From the NCBI RefSeq assembly GCF_023091745.1, contig NW_026292679.1:372001-436000 (forward strand): a stretch of 64,000 nucleotides of DNA, read 5' to 3'. Made by a program: the position numbers and the translations under genes. The DNA is from Budorcas taxicolor (taxonomy: Eukaryota > Chordata > Mammalia > Artiodactyla > Bovidae). Shown piece by piece: positions 45,164 to 57,112 of this stretch (position 1 is the first letter of the stretch; every line of letters starts with the position of its first letter). The notes under the pieces are model-generated. The model saw only the letters and a program-made list of their open reading frames with translations. It made no database searches and was not told the origin of the DNA.

Positions 45164-47272
45164 GTGCAAAGGCAAGGCAGGAGTGGAGCTGAGGCCAGGA
45201 AGGCGCCAGGAGCGTCTGCCTGTCTGGCGCAGCCTGCTCCTTCCCGGGCAGGAAGCCTAGCAGCGAGGCAAGTCTGGGCGAGGCTCGCCCAGGGCAGAGC
45301 AGCCTCACGCCAGCAACTCTGCCAGATCGGGCCTCTGAGCAGAGCTGGAGCTCTGCCGTACTGGAGGCTCACTGGGCTCCGCCCAAGGAGTGAGTGCAGA
45401 CGCACGCAGCTGGGCTGCCTCCTCTTCTCCCGAGGAGGCTCGCTTCCCGCATGCTGTGCACTAGGCTTCCAGGCGGGGGCGCCCCGCGCCCCCTACAGGT
45501 CTTGGCTCAGGGGCTGCTTCCCTGGAGCTGGGGCTGCCGGCGGGAGCCCAGACACGCAGGGGCAGGCCCCACCACCTGCACACGTCTCTGCTGGGGAGCA
45601 GAGCGCTAGGGACATGACGTCTGTCAGGCACCTCCTGGGCGCCCACGGAGTCAGCCTCCGGGAGTGTGGGGCTGCAGACCACAGCCAGGGGACCTGGGAG
45701 CCTTGTGCTCTCCGTGCGGCGCTGAGTCTGGGCGGCCAAGCAACCGCTGGTGGAGCCCTGCGCTTGCCCTCCCCTCCCCTCTACGAGAGGCCTCACTGCT
45801 GGAGGGCTTGGCAGTGTGCAAGCCACCGGCTCCTAAGCCTTCCCCAAGGACGCCCGGGGCCTAGATGCAAAGGCAAGGCAGGAGTGGAGCTGAGGCCAGG
45901 AAGGCGCCAGGGGCCTCTCCCAGCATCGCACAGCCTGCTCCTTCCTGGGCAGCAAGCCTAGCAGCGAGGCAAGCCTGGGCAAGTCTCGCCCAGGGCAGAG
46001 CAGCCTCGCGCAAGGCACTTGACTAGATCCGGCCTCTGAGCAGAGCTGGAGCTCTGCCATCCTGGAGGCACACTCGGCTCGGCCCAAGCAGGGATTGCAG
46101 CTGCACGCGGCTTGGCTCCCTCGACTCTTCCCAAGGAGGCTCGCTTCCAAGCGGACTGTGCACTTGGCTTCCAGGCAGGGACGCCCCGCGCCTCCTGCAG
46201 GTCTTGGCACAGGGGCTGCTTCCCCTGAGCGGAGGCTGTGGGCGGCAGCCCAGACACACAAGGGCAGGCCCCAACCACCTGCACAGGTCTCTGCTGGTTG
46301 GGAGAGCACTAGGGAAATGACGTCTCTCAGGCACCTTCTGGGCGCTCACGGAGTCAGCCTCCTGGTGTGTGGGGCTGCAGACCACAGCCAGGGGCCCTGG
46401 GAAGCCTGGTGCTCTCCGTGCTGTGCTGAGTCTGGGCGGCCAAGCGACCGCTGGAGGAGCCCTGCACTTGCCATTCCCTTCCCTATGACAGAGCTCTCAC
46501 GGCTGGAGGGCTTGGCAAAGCGCACCCCACCGGCCCCTAAGCCCTCCGCAAGGACGCCTGGGGACTAGGTGCAAAGGCAAGGCAGGAGTGGAGCTGAGGC
46601 CAGGAAGGCGCCAGGAGCGTCTGCCTGTCTGGCGCAGCCTGCTCCTTCCCGGGCAGGAAGCCTAGCAGCGAGGCAAGTCTGGGCAAGGCTCGCCCAGGGC
46701 AGAGCAGCCTCGCGCAAGGCACTTGACTAGATCCGGCCTCTGAGCAGAGCTGGAGCTCTGCCGTCCTGGAGGCACACTCGGCTCGGCCCAAGCAGGGATT
46801 GCAGTTGCACGCGGCTTGGCTCCCTCGACTCTTCCCAAGGAGGCTCGCTTCCAAGCGGACCGTGCACTTGGCTTCCAGGCAGGGACGCCCCGCGCCTCCT
46901 GCAGGTCTTGGCACAGGGGCTGCTTCCCCTGAGCGGAGGCTGTGGGCGGCAGCCCAGACACGCAGGGGCAGGCCCCAACCACCTGCCCACGTCTCTGCTG
47001 GTTGGGAGAGCACTAGGGAAATGACATCTGTCAGGCACCTTCTGGGCGCTCACGGAGTCAGCCTCCGGGTGTGTGGGGCTGCAGACCACAGCCGGGGGCC
47101 CTGGGAAGCCTGGTGCTCTCCGTGCTGTGCTGAGTCTGGGCGGCCAAGCGACCGCTGGAGGAGCCCTGCACTTGCCATTCCCTTCCCTATGACAGAGCTC
47201 TCACGGCTGGAGGGCTTGGCAGCGTGCACCCCACCGGCCCCTAAGCCCTCCGCAAGGACGCCTGGGGACTAG
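45164..47272. repeat. Late trimer T6: A, b2, A/B (2,109 bp)
   Basis: A is 45164-45864, b2 is 45865-46568 and A/B is 46569-47272 (switch within 46688-46716). 'gcacaggtctc' near 46281 recurs in the b2 units at 51488 and 57814. 'cgtctctcagg' near 46321 is private, and 'gcagttgcac' near 46801 breaks the B palindrome. Confidence 0.92.
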
Positions 47273-48677
47273 GTGCAAAGGCAAGGCAGGAGTGGAGCTG
47301 AGGCCAGGAAGGCGCCAGGAGCGTCTGCCTGTCTGGCGCAGCCTGCTCCTTCCCGGGCAGGAAGCCTAGCAGCGAGGCAAGTCTGGGCAGGGCTCGCCCA
47401 GGGCAGAGCAGCCTCACGCCAGCAACTCTGCCAGATCGGGCCTCTGAGCAGAGCTGGAGCTCTGCCGTACTGGAGGCTCACTGGGCTCCGCCCAAGGAGT
47501 GAGTGCAGACGCACGCAGCTGGGCTGCCTCCTCTTCTCCCGAGGAGGCTCGCTTCCCGCATGCTGTGCACTAGGCTTCCAGGCGGGGGCGCCCCGCGCCC
47601 CCTACAGGTCTTGGCTCAGGGGCTGCTTCCCTGGAGCTGGGGCTGCCGGCGGGAGCCCAGACACGCAGGGGCAGGCCCCACCACCTGCACACGTCTCTGC
47701 TGGGGAGCAGAGCGCTAGGGACATGACGTCTGTCAGGCAACTCCAGGGCGCCCACGGAGTCAGCCTCCGGGAGTGTGGGGCTGCAGACCACAGCCAGGGG
47801 ACCTGGGAGCCTTGTGCTCTCCGTGCGGCGCTGAGTCTGGGCGGCCAAGCAACCGCTGGTGGAGCCCTGCGCTTGCCCTCCCCTCCCCTCTACGAGAGGC
47901 CTCACTGCTGGAGGGCTTGGCAGTGTGCAAGCCACCGGCTCCTAAGCCTTCCCCAAGGAGGCCCGGGGCCTAGATGCAAAGGCAAGGCAGGAGTGGAGCT
48001 GAGGCCAGGAAGGCGCCAGGGGCCTCTCCCAGCATCGCACAGCCTGCTCCTTCCCGGGCAGCAAGCCTAGCAGCGAGGCAAGCCTGGGCAAGTCTCGCCC
48101 AGGGCAGAGCAGCCTCGCGCAAGGCACTTGACTAGATCCGGCCTCTGAGCAGAGCTGGAGCTCTGCCGTCCTGGAGGCACACTCGGCTCGGCCCAAGCAG
48201 GGATTGCAGCTGCACGCGGCTTGGCTCCCTCGACTCTTCCCAAGGAGGCTCGCTTCCAAGCGGACCGTGCACTTGGCTTCCAGGCAGGGACGCCCCGCGC
48301 CTCCTGCAGGTCTTGGCACAGGGGCTGCTTCCCCTGAGCGGAGGCTGTGGGCGGCAGCCCAGACACGCAGGGGCAGGCCCCAACCACCTGCCCACGTCTC
48401 TGCTGGTGGGGAGAGCACTAGGGAAATGACGTCTGTCAGGCACCTTCTGGGCGCTCACGGAGTCAGCCTCCGGGTGTGTGGGGCTGCAGACCACAGCCGG
48501 GGGCCCTGGGAAGCCTGGTGCTCTCCGTGCTGTGCTGAGTCTGGGCGGCCAAGCGACCGCTGGAGGAGCCCTGCACTTGCCATTCCCTTCCCTATGACAG
48601 AGCTCTCACGGCTGGAGGGCTTGGCAGCGTGCACCCCACCGGCCCCTAAGCCCTCCGCAAGGACGCCTGGGGACTAG
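47273..48677. repeat. HOR 23, late A-B dimer
   Basis: A is 47273-47973 and B is 47974-48677. The A unit has 'ggcaactccaggg' near 47736 and 'gggcagggctcg' near 47386. It is close to the dimer at 53599. Confidence 0.92.
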
Positions 48678-50786
48678 GTGCAAAGGCAAGGCAGGAGTGG
48701 AGCTGAGGCCAGGAAGGCGCCAGGAGCGTCTGCCTGTCTGGCGCAGCCTGCTCCTTCCCGGGCAGGAAGCCTAGCAGCGAGGCAAGTCTGGGCAGGGCTC
48801 GCCCAGGGCAGAGCAGCCTCACGCCAGCAACTCTGCCAGATCGGGCCTCTGAGCAGAGCTGGAGCTCTGCCGTACTGGAGGCTCACTGGGCTCCGCCCAA
48901 GGAGTGAGTGCAGACGCACGCAGCTGGGCTGCCTCCTCTTCTCCCGAGGAGGCTCGCTTCCCGCATGCTGTGCACTAGGCTTCCAGGCGGGGGCGCCCCG
49001 CGCCCCCTACAGGTCTTGGCTCAGGGGCTGCTTCCCTGGAGCTGGGGCTGCCGGCGGGAGCCCAGACACGCAGGGGCAGGCCCCACCACCTGCACACGTC
49101 TCTGCTGGGGAGCAGAGCGCTAGGGACATGACGTCTGTCAGGCAACTCCAGGGCGCCCACGGAGTCAGCCTCCGGGAGTGTGGGGCTGCAGACCACAGCC
49201 AGGGGACCTGGGAGCCTTGTGCTCTCCGTGCGGCGCTGAGTCTGGGCGGCCAAGCAACCGCTGGTGGAGCCCTGCGCTTGCCCTCCCCTCCCCTCTACGA
49301 GAGGCCTCACTGCTGGAGGGCTTGGCAGTGTGCAAGCCACCGGCTCCTAAGCCTTCCCCAAGGAGGCCCGGGGCCTAGATGCAAAGGCAAGGCAGGAGTG
49401 GAGCTGAGGCCAGGAAGGCGCCAGGGGCCTCTCCCAGCATCGCACAGCCTGCTCCTTCCCGGGCAGCAAGCCTAGCAGCGAGGCAAGCCTGGGCAAGTCT
49501 CGCCCAGGGCAGAGCAGCCTCGCGCAAGGCACTTGACTAGATCCGGCCTCTGAGCAGAGCTGGAGCTCTGCCGTCCTGGAGGCACACTCGGCTCGGCCCA
49601 AGCAGGGATTGCAGCTGCACGCGGCTTGGCTCCCTCGACTCTTCCCAAGGAGGCTCGCTTCCAAGCGGACCGTGCACTTGGCTTCCAGGCAGGGACGCCC
49701 CGCGCCTCCTGCAGGTCTTGGCACAGGGGCTGCTTCCCCTGAGCGGAGGCTGTAGGCGGCAGCCCAGACACGCAGGGGCAGGCCCCAACCACCTGCCCAC
49801 GTCTCTGCTGGTGGGGAGAGCACTAGGGAAATGACGTCTGTCAGGCACCTTCTGGGCGCTCACGGAGTCAGCCTCCGGGTGTGTGGGGCTGCAGACCACA
49901 GCCGGGGGCCCTGGGAAGCCTGGTGCTCTCCGTGCTGTGCTGAGTCTGGGCGGCCAAGCGACCGCTGGAGGAGCCCTGCACTTGCCATTCCCTTCCCTAT
50001 GACAGAGCTCTCACGGCTGGAGGGCTTGGCAGCGTGCACCCCACCGGCCCCTAAGCCCTCCGCAAGGACGCCTGGGGACTAGGTGCAAAGGCAGGGCAGG
50101 AGTGGAGCTGAGGCCAGGAAGGCGCCAGGAGCGTCTGCCTGTCTGGCGCAGCCTGCTCCTTCCCGGGCAGGAAGCCTAGCAGCGAGGCAAGCCTGGGCAA
50201 GTCTCGCCCAGGGCAGAGCAGCCTCGCGCAAGGCACTTGACTAGATCCGGCCTCGGAGCAGAGCTGGAGCTCTGCCGTCCTGGAGGCACACTCGGCTCGG
50301 CCCAAGCAGGGATTGCAGCTGCACGCGGCTTGGCTCCCTCGACTCTTCCCAAGGAGGCTCGCTTCCAAGCGGACCGTGCACTTGGCTTCCAGGCAGGGAC
50401 GCCCCGCGCCTCCTGCAGGTCTTGGCACAGGGGCTGCTTCCCCTGAGCGGAGGCTGTGGGCGGCAGCCCAGACACGCAGGGGCAGGCCCCAACCACCTGC
50501 CCACGTCTCTGCTGGTTGGGAGAGCACTAGGGAAATGACGTCTGTCAGGCACCTTCTGGGCGCTCACGGAGTCAGCCTCCGGGTGTGTGGGGCTGCAGAC
50601 CACAGCCGGGGGCCCTGGGAAGCCTGGTGCTCTCCGTGCTGTGCTGAGTCTGGGCAGCCAAGCGACCGCTGGAGGAGCCCTGCACTTGCCATTCCCTTCC
50701 CTATGACAGAGCTCTCACGGCTGGAGGGCTTGGCAGCGTGCACCCCACCGGCCCCTAAGCCCTCCGCAAGGACGCCTGGGGACTAG
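48678..50786. repeat. Late trimer T7: A, B, A/B c1' (2,109 bp)
   Basis: A is 48678-49378, B is 49379-50082 and A/B is 50083-50786. The B unit has 'ctgtaggcgg' near 49751. The third subunit carries 'gcagggcagg' near 50091 and switches from A to B within 50172-50191, upstream of the switch in the other A/B units. 'gggcagccaag' near 50653 is shared with 56978. Confidence 0.92.
50172..50191. other. A-to-B recombination junction (type c1')
   Basis: A-type 'gggcaggaagcc' is followed by B-type 'gcaagcctgggcaagtctcg', upstream of the c1 breakpoint. The same bracket recurs at 56498-56517. Confidence 0.8.
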
Positions 50787-53598
50787 GTGCAAAGGCAAGG
50801 CAGGAGTGGAGCTGAGGCCAGGAAGGCGCCAGGAGCGTCTGCCTGTCTGGCGCAGCCTGCTCCTTCCCGGGCAGGAAGCCTAGCAGCGAGGCAAGTCTGG
50901 GCGAGGCTCGCCCAGGGCAGAGCAGCCTCACGCCAGCAACTCTGCCAGATCGGGCCTCTGAGCAGAGCTGGAGCTCTGCCGTACTGGAGGCTCACTGGGC
51001 TCCGCCCAAGGAGTGAGTGCAGACGCACGCAGCTGGGCTGCCTCCTCTTCTCCCGAGGAGGCTCGCTTCCCGCATGCTGTGCACTAGGCTTCCAGGCGGG
51101 GGCGCCCCGCGCCCCCTACAGGTCTTGGCTCAGGGGCTGCTTCCCTGGAGCTGGGGCTGCCGGCGGGAGCCCAGACACGCAGGGGCAGGCCCCACCACCT
51201 GCACACGTCTCTGCTGGGGAGCAGAGCGCTAGGGACATGACGTCTGTCAGGCACCTCCTGGGCGCCCACGGAGTCAGCCTCCGGGAGTGTGGGGCTGCAG
51301 ACCACAGCCAGGGGACCTGGGAGCCTTGTGCTCTCCGTGCGGCGCTGAGTCTGGGCGGCCAAGCAACCGCTGGTGGAGCCCTGCGCTTGCCCTCCCCTCC
51401 CCTCTACGAGAGGCCTCACTGCTGGAGGGCTTGGCAGTGTGCAAGCCACCGGCTCCTAAGCCTTCCCCAAGGACGCCCGGGGCCTAGATGCAAAGGCAAG
51501 GCAGGAGTGGAGCTGAGGCCAGGAAGGCGCCAGGGGCCTCTCCCAGCATCGCACAGCCTGCTCCTTCCTGGGCAGCAAGCCTAGCAGCGAGGCAAGCCTG
51601 GGCAAGTCTCGCCCAGGGCAGAGCAGCCTCGCGCAAGGCACTTGACTAGATCCGGCCTCTGAGCAGAGCTGGAGCTCTGCCGTCCTGGAGGCACACTCGG
51701 CTCGGCCCAAGCAGGGATTGCAGCTGCACGCGGCTTGGCTCCCTCGACTCTTCCCAAGGAGGCTCGCTTCCAAGCGGACTGTGCACTTGGCTTCCAGGCA
51801 GGGACGCCCCGCGCCTCCTGCAGGTCTTGGCACAGGGGCTGCTTCCCCTGAGCGGAGGCTGTGGGCGGCAGCCCAGACACACAAGGGCAGGCCCCAACCA
51901 CCTGCACAGGTCTCTGCTGGTTGGGAGAGCACTAGGGAAATGACGTCTGTCAGGCACCTTCTGGGCGCTCACGGAGTCAGCCTCCTGGTGTGTGGGGCTG
52001 CAGACCACAGCCAGGGGCCCTGGGAAGCCTGGTGCTCTCCGTGCTGTGCTGAGTCTGGGCGGCCAAGCGAGCGCTGGAGGAGCCCTGCACTTGCCATTCC
52101 CTTCCCTATGACAGAGCTCTCACGGCTGGAGGGCTTGGCAAAGCGCACCCCACCGGCCCCTAAGCCCTCCGCAAGGACGCCTGGGGACTAGGTGCAAAGG
52201 CAAGGCAGAGGTGGAGCTGAGGCCAGGAAGGCGCCAGGAGCGTCTGCCTGTCTGGCGCAGCCTGCTCCTTCCCGGGCAGGAAGCCTAGCAGCGAGGCAAG
52301 TCTGGGCAAGGCTCGCCCAGGGCAGAGCAGCCTCGCGCAAGGCACTTGACTAGATCCGGCCTCTGAGCAGAGCTGGAGCTCTGCCGTCCTGGAGGCACAC
52401 TCGGCTCGGCCCAAGCAGGGATTGCAGTTGCACGCGGCTTGGCTCCCTCGACTCTTCCCAAGGAGGCTCGCTTCCAAGCGGACCGTGCACTTGGCTTCCA
52501 GGCAGGGACGCCCCGCGCCTCCTGCAGGTCTTGGCACAGGGGCTGCTTCCCCTGAGCGGAGGCTGTGGGCGGCAGCCCAGACACGCAGGGGCAGGCCCCA
52601 ACCACCTGCCCACGTCTCTGCTGGTTGGGAGAGCACTAGGGAAATGACATCTGTCAGGCACCTTCTGGGCGCTCACGGAGTCAGCCTCCGGGTGTGTGGG
52701 GCTGCAGACCACAGCCGGGGGCCCTGGGAAGCCTGGTGCTCTCCGTGCTGTGCTGAGTCTGGGCGGCCAAGCGACCGCTGGAGGAGCCCTGCACTTGCCA
52801 TTCCCTTCCCTATGACAGAGCTCTCACGGCTGGAGGGCTTGGCAGCGTGCACCCCACCGGCCCCTAAGCCCTCCGCAAGGACGCCTGGGGACTAGGTGCA
52901 AAGGCAAGGCAGGAGTGGAGCTGAGGCCAGGAAGGCGCCAGGAGCGTCTGCCTGTCTGGCGCAGCCTGCTCCTTCCCGGGCAGGAAGCCTAGCAGCGAGG
53001 CAAGTCTGGGCAGGGCTCGCCCAGGGCAGAGCAGCCTCACGCCAGCAACTCTGCCAGATCGGGCCTCTGAGCAGAGCTGGAGCTCTGCCGTACTGGAGGC
53101 TCACTGGGCTCCGCCCAAGGAGTGAGTGCAGACGCACGCAGCTGGGCTGCCTCCTCTTCTCCCGAGGAGGCTCGCTTCCCGCATGCTGTGCACTAGGCTT
53201 CCAGGCGGGGGCGCCCCGCGCCCCCTACAGGTCTTGGCACAGGGGCTGCTTCCCCTGAGCGGAGGCTGTGGGCGGCAGCCCAGACACGCAGGGGCAGGCC
53301 CCAACCACCTGCCCACGTCTCTGCTGGTTGGGAGAGCACTAGGGAAATGACATCTGTCAGGCACCTTCTGGGCGCTCACGGAGTCAGCCTCCGGGTGTGT
53401 GGGGCTGCAGACCACAGCCGGGGGCCCTGGGAAGCCTGGTGCTCTCCGTGCTGTGCTGAGTCTGGGCGGCCAAGCGACCGCTGGAGGAGCCCTGCACTTG
53501 CCATTCCCTTCCCTATGACAGAGCTCTCACGGCTGGAGGGCTTGGCAGCGTGCACCCCACCGGCCCCTAAGCCCTCCGCAAGGACGCCTGGGGACTAG
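50787..53598. repeat. Late tetramer Q1: A, b2, A/B c1, A/B c2 (2,812 bp)
   Basis: The subunits are 50787-51487, 51488-52191, 52192-52895 (switch 52311-52339) and 52896-53598. The last keeps A sequence until 'gccccctacag' and becomes B within 53228-53239, so it is about half A and half B. 'ggcagaggtgg' near 52205 is shared with 58531. Confidence 0.92.
53228..53239. other. A-to-B recombination junction (type c2)
   Basis: A-type 'gccccctacagg' is followed by B-type 'ttggcacagg' and 'cccctgagcgg'. The same junction recurs at 59554-59565. The exchange lies near mid-unit, giving a 703 bp hybrid. Confidence 0.85.
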
Positions 53599-55003
53599 GT
53601 GCAAAGGCAAGGCAGGAGTGGAGCTGAGGCCAGGAAGGCGCCAGGAGCGTCTGCCTGTCTGGCGCAGCCTGCTCCTTCCCGGGCAGGAAGCCTAGCAGCG
53701 AGGCAAGTCTGGGCAGGGCTCGCCCAGGGCAGAGCAGCCTCACGCCAGCAACTCTGCCAGATCGGGCCTCTGAGCAGAGCTGGAGCTCTGCCGTACTGGA
53801 GGCTCACTGGGCTCCGCCCAAGGAGTGAGTGCAGACGCACGCAGCTGGGCTGCCTCCTCTTCTCCCGAGGAGGCTCGCTTCCCGCATGCTGTGCACTAGG
53901 CTTCCAGGCGGGGGCGCCCCGCGCCCCCTACAGGTCTTGGCTCAGGGGCTGCTTCCCTGGAGCTGGGGCTGCCGGCGGGAGCCCAGACACGCAGGGGCAG
54001 GCCCCACCACCTGCACACGTCTCTGCTGGGGAGCAGAGCGCTAGGGACATGACGTCTGTCAGGCAACTCCAGGGCGCCCACGGAGTCAGCCTCCGGGAGT
54101 GTGGGGCTGCAGACCACAGCCAGGGGACCTGGGAGCCTTGTGCTCTCCGTGCGGCGCTGAGTCTGGGCGGCCAAGCAACCGCTGGTGGAGCCCTGCGCTT
54201 GCCCTCCCCTCCCCTCTACGAGAGGCCTCACTGCTGGAGGGCTTGGCAGTGTGCAAGCCACCGGCTCCTAAGCCTTCCCCAAGGAGGCCCGGGGCCTAGA
54301 TGCAAAGGCAAGGCAGGAGTGGAGCTGAGGCCAGGAAGGCGCCAGGGGCCTCTCCCAGCATCGCACAGCCTGCTCCTTCCCGGGCAGCAAGCCTAGCAGC
54401 GAGGCAAGCCTGGGCAAGTCTCGCCCAGGGCAGAGCAGCCTCGCGCAAGGCACTTGACTAGATCCGGCCTCTGAGCAGAGCTGGAGCTCTGCCGTCCTGG
54501 AGGCACACTCGGCTCGGCCCAAGCAGGGATTGCAGCTGCACGCGGCTTGGCTCCCTCGACTCTTCCCAAGGAGGCTCGCTTCCAAGCGGACCGTGCACTT
54601 GGCTTCCAGGCAGGGACGCCCCGCGCCTCCTGCAGGTCTTGGCACAGGGGCTGCTTCCCCTGAGCGGAGGCTGTGGGCGGCAGCCCAGACACGCAGGGGC
54701 AGGCCCCAACCACCTGCCCACGTCTCTGCTGGTGGGGAGAGCACTAGGGAAATGACGTCTGTCAGGCACCTTCTGGGCGCTCACGGAGTCAGCCTCCGGG
54801 TGTGTGGGGCTGCAGACCACAGCCGGGGGCCCTGGGAAGCCTGGTGCTCTCCGTGCTGTGCTGAGTCTGGGCGGCCAAGCGACCGCTGGAGGAGCCCTGC
54901 ACTTGCCATTCCCTTCCCTATGACAGAGCTCTCACGGCTGGAGGGCTTGGCAGCGTGCACCCCACCGGCCCCTAAGCCCTCCGCAAGGACGCCTGAGGAC
55001 TAG
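53599..55003. repeat. HOR 24, late A-B dimer
   Basis: A is 53599-54299 and B is 54300-55003. It has 'ggcaactccaggg' near 54062. 'gcctgaggac' near 54991 is private. Confidence 0.92.
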
Positions 55004-57112
55004 GTGCAAAGGCAAGGCAGGAGTGGAGCTGAGGCCAGGAAGGCGCCAGGAGCGTCTGCCTGTCTGGCGCAGCCTGCTCCTTCCCGGGCAGGAAGCCTAG
55101 CAGCGAGGCAAGTCTGGGCGAGGCTCGCCCAGGGCAGAGCAGCCTCACGCCAGCAACTCTGCCAGATCGGGCCTCTGAGCAGAGCTGGAGCTCTGCCGTA
55201 CTGGAGGCTCACTGGGCTCCGCCCAAGGAGTGAGTGCAGACGCACGCAGCTGGGCTGCCTCCTCTTCTCCCGAGGAGGCTCGCTTCCCGCATGCTGTGCA
55301 CTAGGCTTCCAGGCGGGGGCGCCCCGCGCCCCCTACAGGTCTTGGCTCAGGGGCTGCTTCCCTGGAGCTGGGGCTGCCGGCGGGAGCCCAGACACGCAGG
55401 GGCAGGCCCCACCACTTGCACACGTCTCTGCTGGGGAGCAGAGCGCTAGGGACATGACGTCTGTCAGGCACCTCCTGGGCGCCCACGGAGTCAGCCTCCG
55501 GGAGTGTGGGGCTGCAGACCACAGCCAGGGGACCTGGGAGCCTTGTGCTCTCCGTGCGGCGCTGAGTCTGGGCGGCCAAGCAACCGCTGGTGGAGCCCTG
55601 CGCTTGCCCTCCCCTCCCCTCTACGAGAGGCCTCACTGCTGGAGGGCTTGGCAGTGTGCAAGCCACCGGCTCCTAAGCCTTCCCCAAGGAGGCCCGGGGC
55701 CTAGATGCAAAGGCAAGGCAGGAGTGGAGCTGAGGCCAGGAAGGCGCCAGGGGCCTCTCCCAGCATCGCACAGCCTGCTCCTTCCCGGGCAGCAAGCCTA
55801 GCAGCGAGGCAAGCCTGGGCAAGTCTCGCCCAGGGCAGAGCAGCCTCGCGCAAGGCACTTGACTAGATCCGGCCTCGGAGCAGAGCTGGAGCTCTGCCGT
55901 CCTGGAGGCACACTCGGCTCGGCCCAAGCAGGGATTGCAGCTGCACGCGGCTTGGCTCCCTCGACTCTTCCCAAGGAGGCTCGCTTCCAAGCGGACCGTG
56001 CACTTGGCTTCCAGGCAGGGACGCCCCGCGCCTCCTGCAGGTCTTGGCACAGGGGCTGCTTCCCCTGAGCGGAGGCTGTAGGAGGCAGCCCAGACACGCA
56101 GGGGCAGGCCCCAACCACCTGCCCACGTCTCTGCTGGTGGGGAGAGCACTAGGGAAATGACGTCTGTCAGGCACCTTCTGGGCGCTCACGGAGTCAGCCT
56201 CCGGGTGTGTGGGGCTGCAGACCACAGCCGGGGGCCCTGGGAAGCCTGGTGCTCTCCGTGCTGTGCTGAGTCTGGGCGGCCAAGCGACCGCTGGAGGAGC
56301 CCTGCACTTGCCATTCCCTTCCCTATGACAGAGCTCTCACGGCTGGAGGGCTTGGCAGCGTGCACCCCACCGGCCCCTAAGCCCTCCGCAAGGACGCCTG
56401 GGGACTAGGTGCAAAGGCAGGGCAGGAGTGGAGCTGAGGCCAGGAAGGCGCCAGGAGCGTCTGCCTGTCTGGCGCAGCCTGCTCCTTCCCGGGCAGGAAG
56501 CCTAGCAGCGAGGCAAGCCTGGGCAAGTCTCGCCCAGGGCAGAGCAGCCTCGCGCAAGGCACTTGACTAGATCCGGCCTCGGAGCAGAGCTGGAGCTCTG
56601 CCGTCCTGGAGGCACACTCGGCTCGGCCCAAGCAGGGATTGCAGCTGCACGCGGCTTGGCTCCCTCGACTCTTCCCAAGGAGGCTCGCTTCCAAGCGGAC
56701 CGTGCACTTGGCTTCCAGGCAGGGACGCCCCGCGCCTCCTGCAGGTCTTGGCACAGGGGCTGCTTCCCCTGAGCGGAGGCTGTGGGCGGCAGCCCAGACA
56801 CGCAGGGGCAGGCCCCAACCACCTGCCCACGTCTCTGCTGGTTGGGAGAGCACTAGGGAAATGACGTCTGTCAGGCACCTTCTGGGCGCTCACGGAGTCA
56901 GCCTCCGGGTGTGTGGGGCTGCAGACCACAGCCGGGGGCCCTGGGAAGCCTGGTGCTCTCCGTGCTGTGCTGAGTCTGGGCAGCCAAGCGACCGCTGGAG
57001 GAGCCCTGCACTTGCCATTCCCTTCCCTATGACAGAGCTCTCACGGCTGGAGGGCTTGGCAGCGTGCACCCCACCGGCCCCTAAGCCCTCCGCAAGGACG
57101 CCTGGGGACTAG
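55004..57112. repeat. Late trimer T8: A, B, A/B c1' (2,109 bp)
   Basis: A is 55004-55704, B is 55705-56408 and A/B is 56409-57112 (switch within 56498-56517). The A unit has 'ccacttgcac' near 55412, shared with 61738 but not with 48678. The B unit has 'cctcggagcag' near 55873 and 'ctgtaggagg' near 56076. Confidence 0.92.

Larger units (their letters stand above)
47273..53598. repeat. 9-subunit HOR, first copy (6,326 bp)
   Basis: The order is A-B, A-B-c1', A-b2-c1-c2. The parts are dimer 47273-48677, trimer 48678-50786 and tetramer 50787-53598. The same order, with exactly the same length, follows at 53599-59924. Confidence 0.9.
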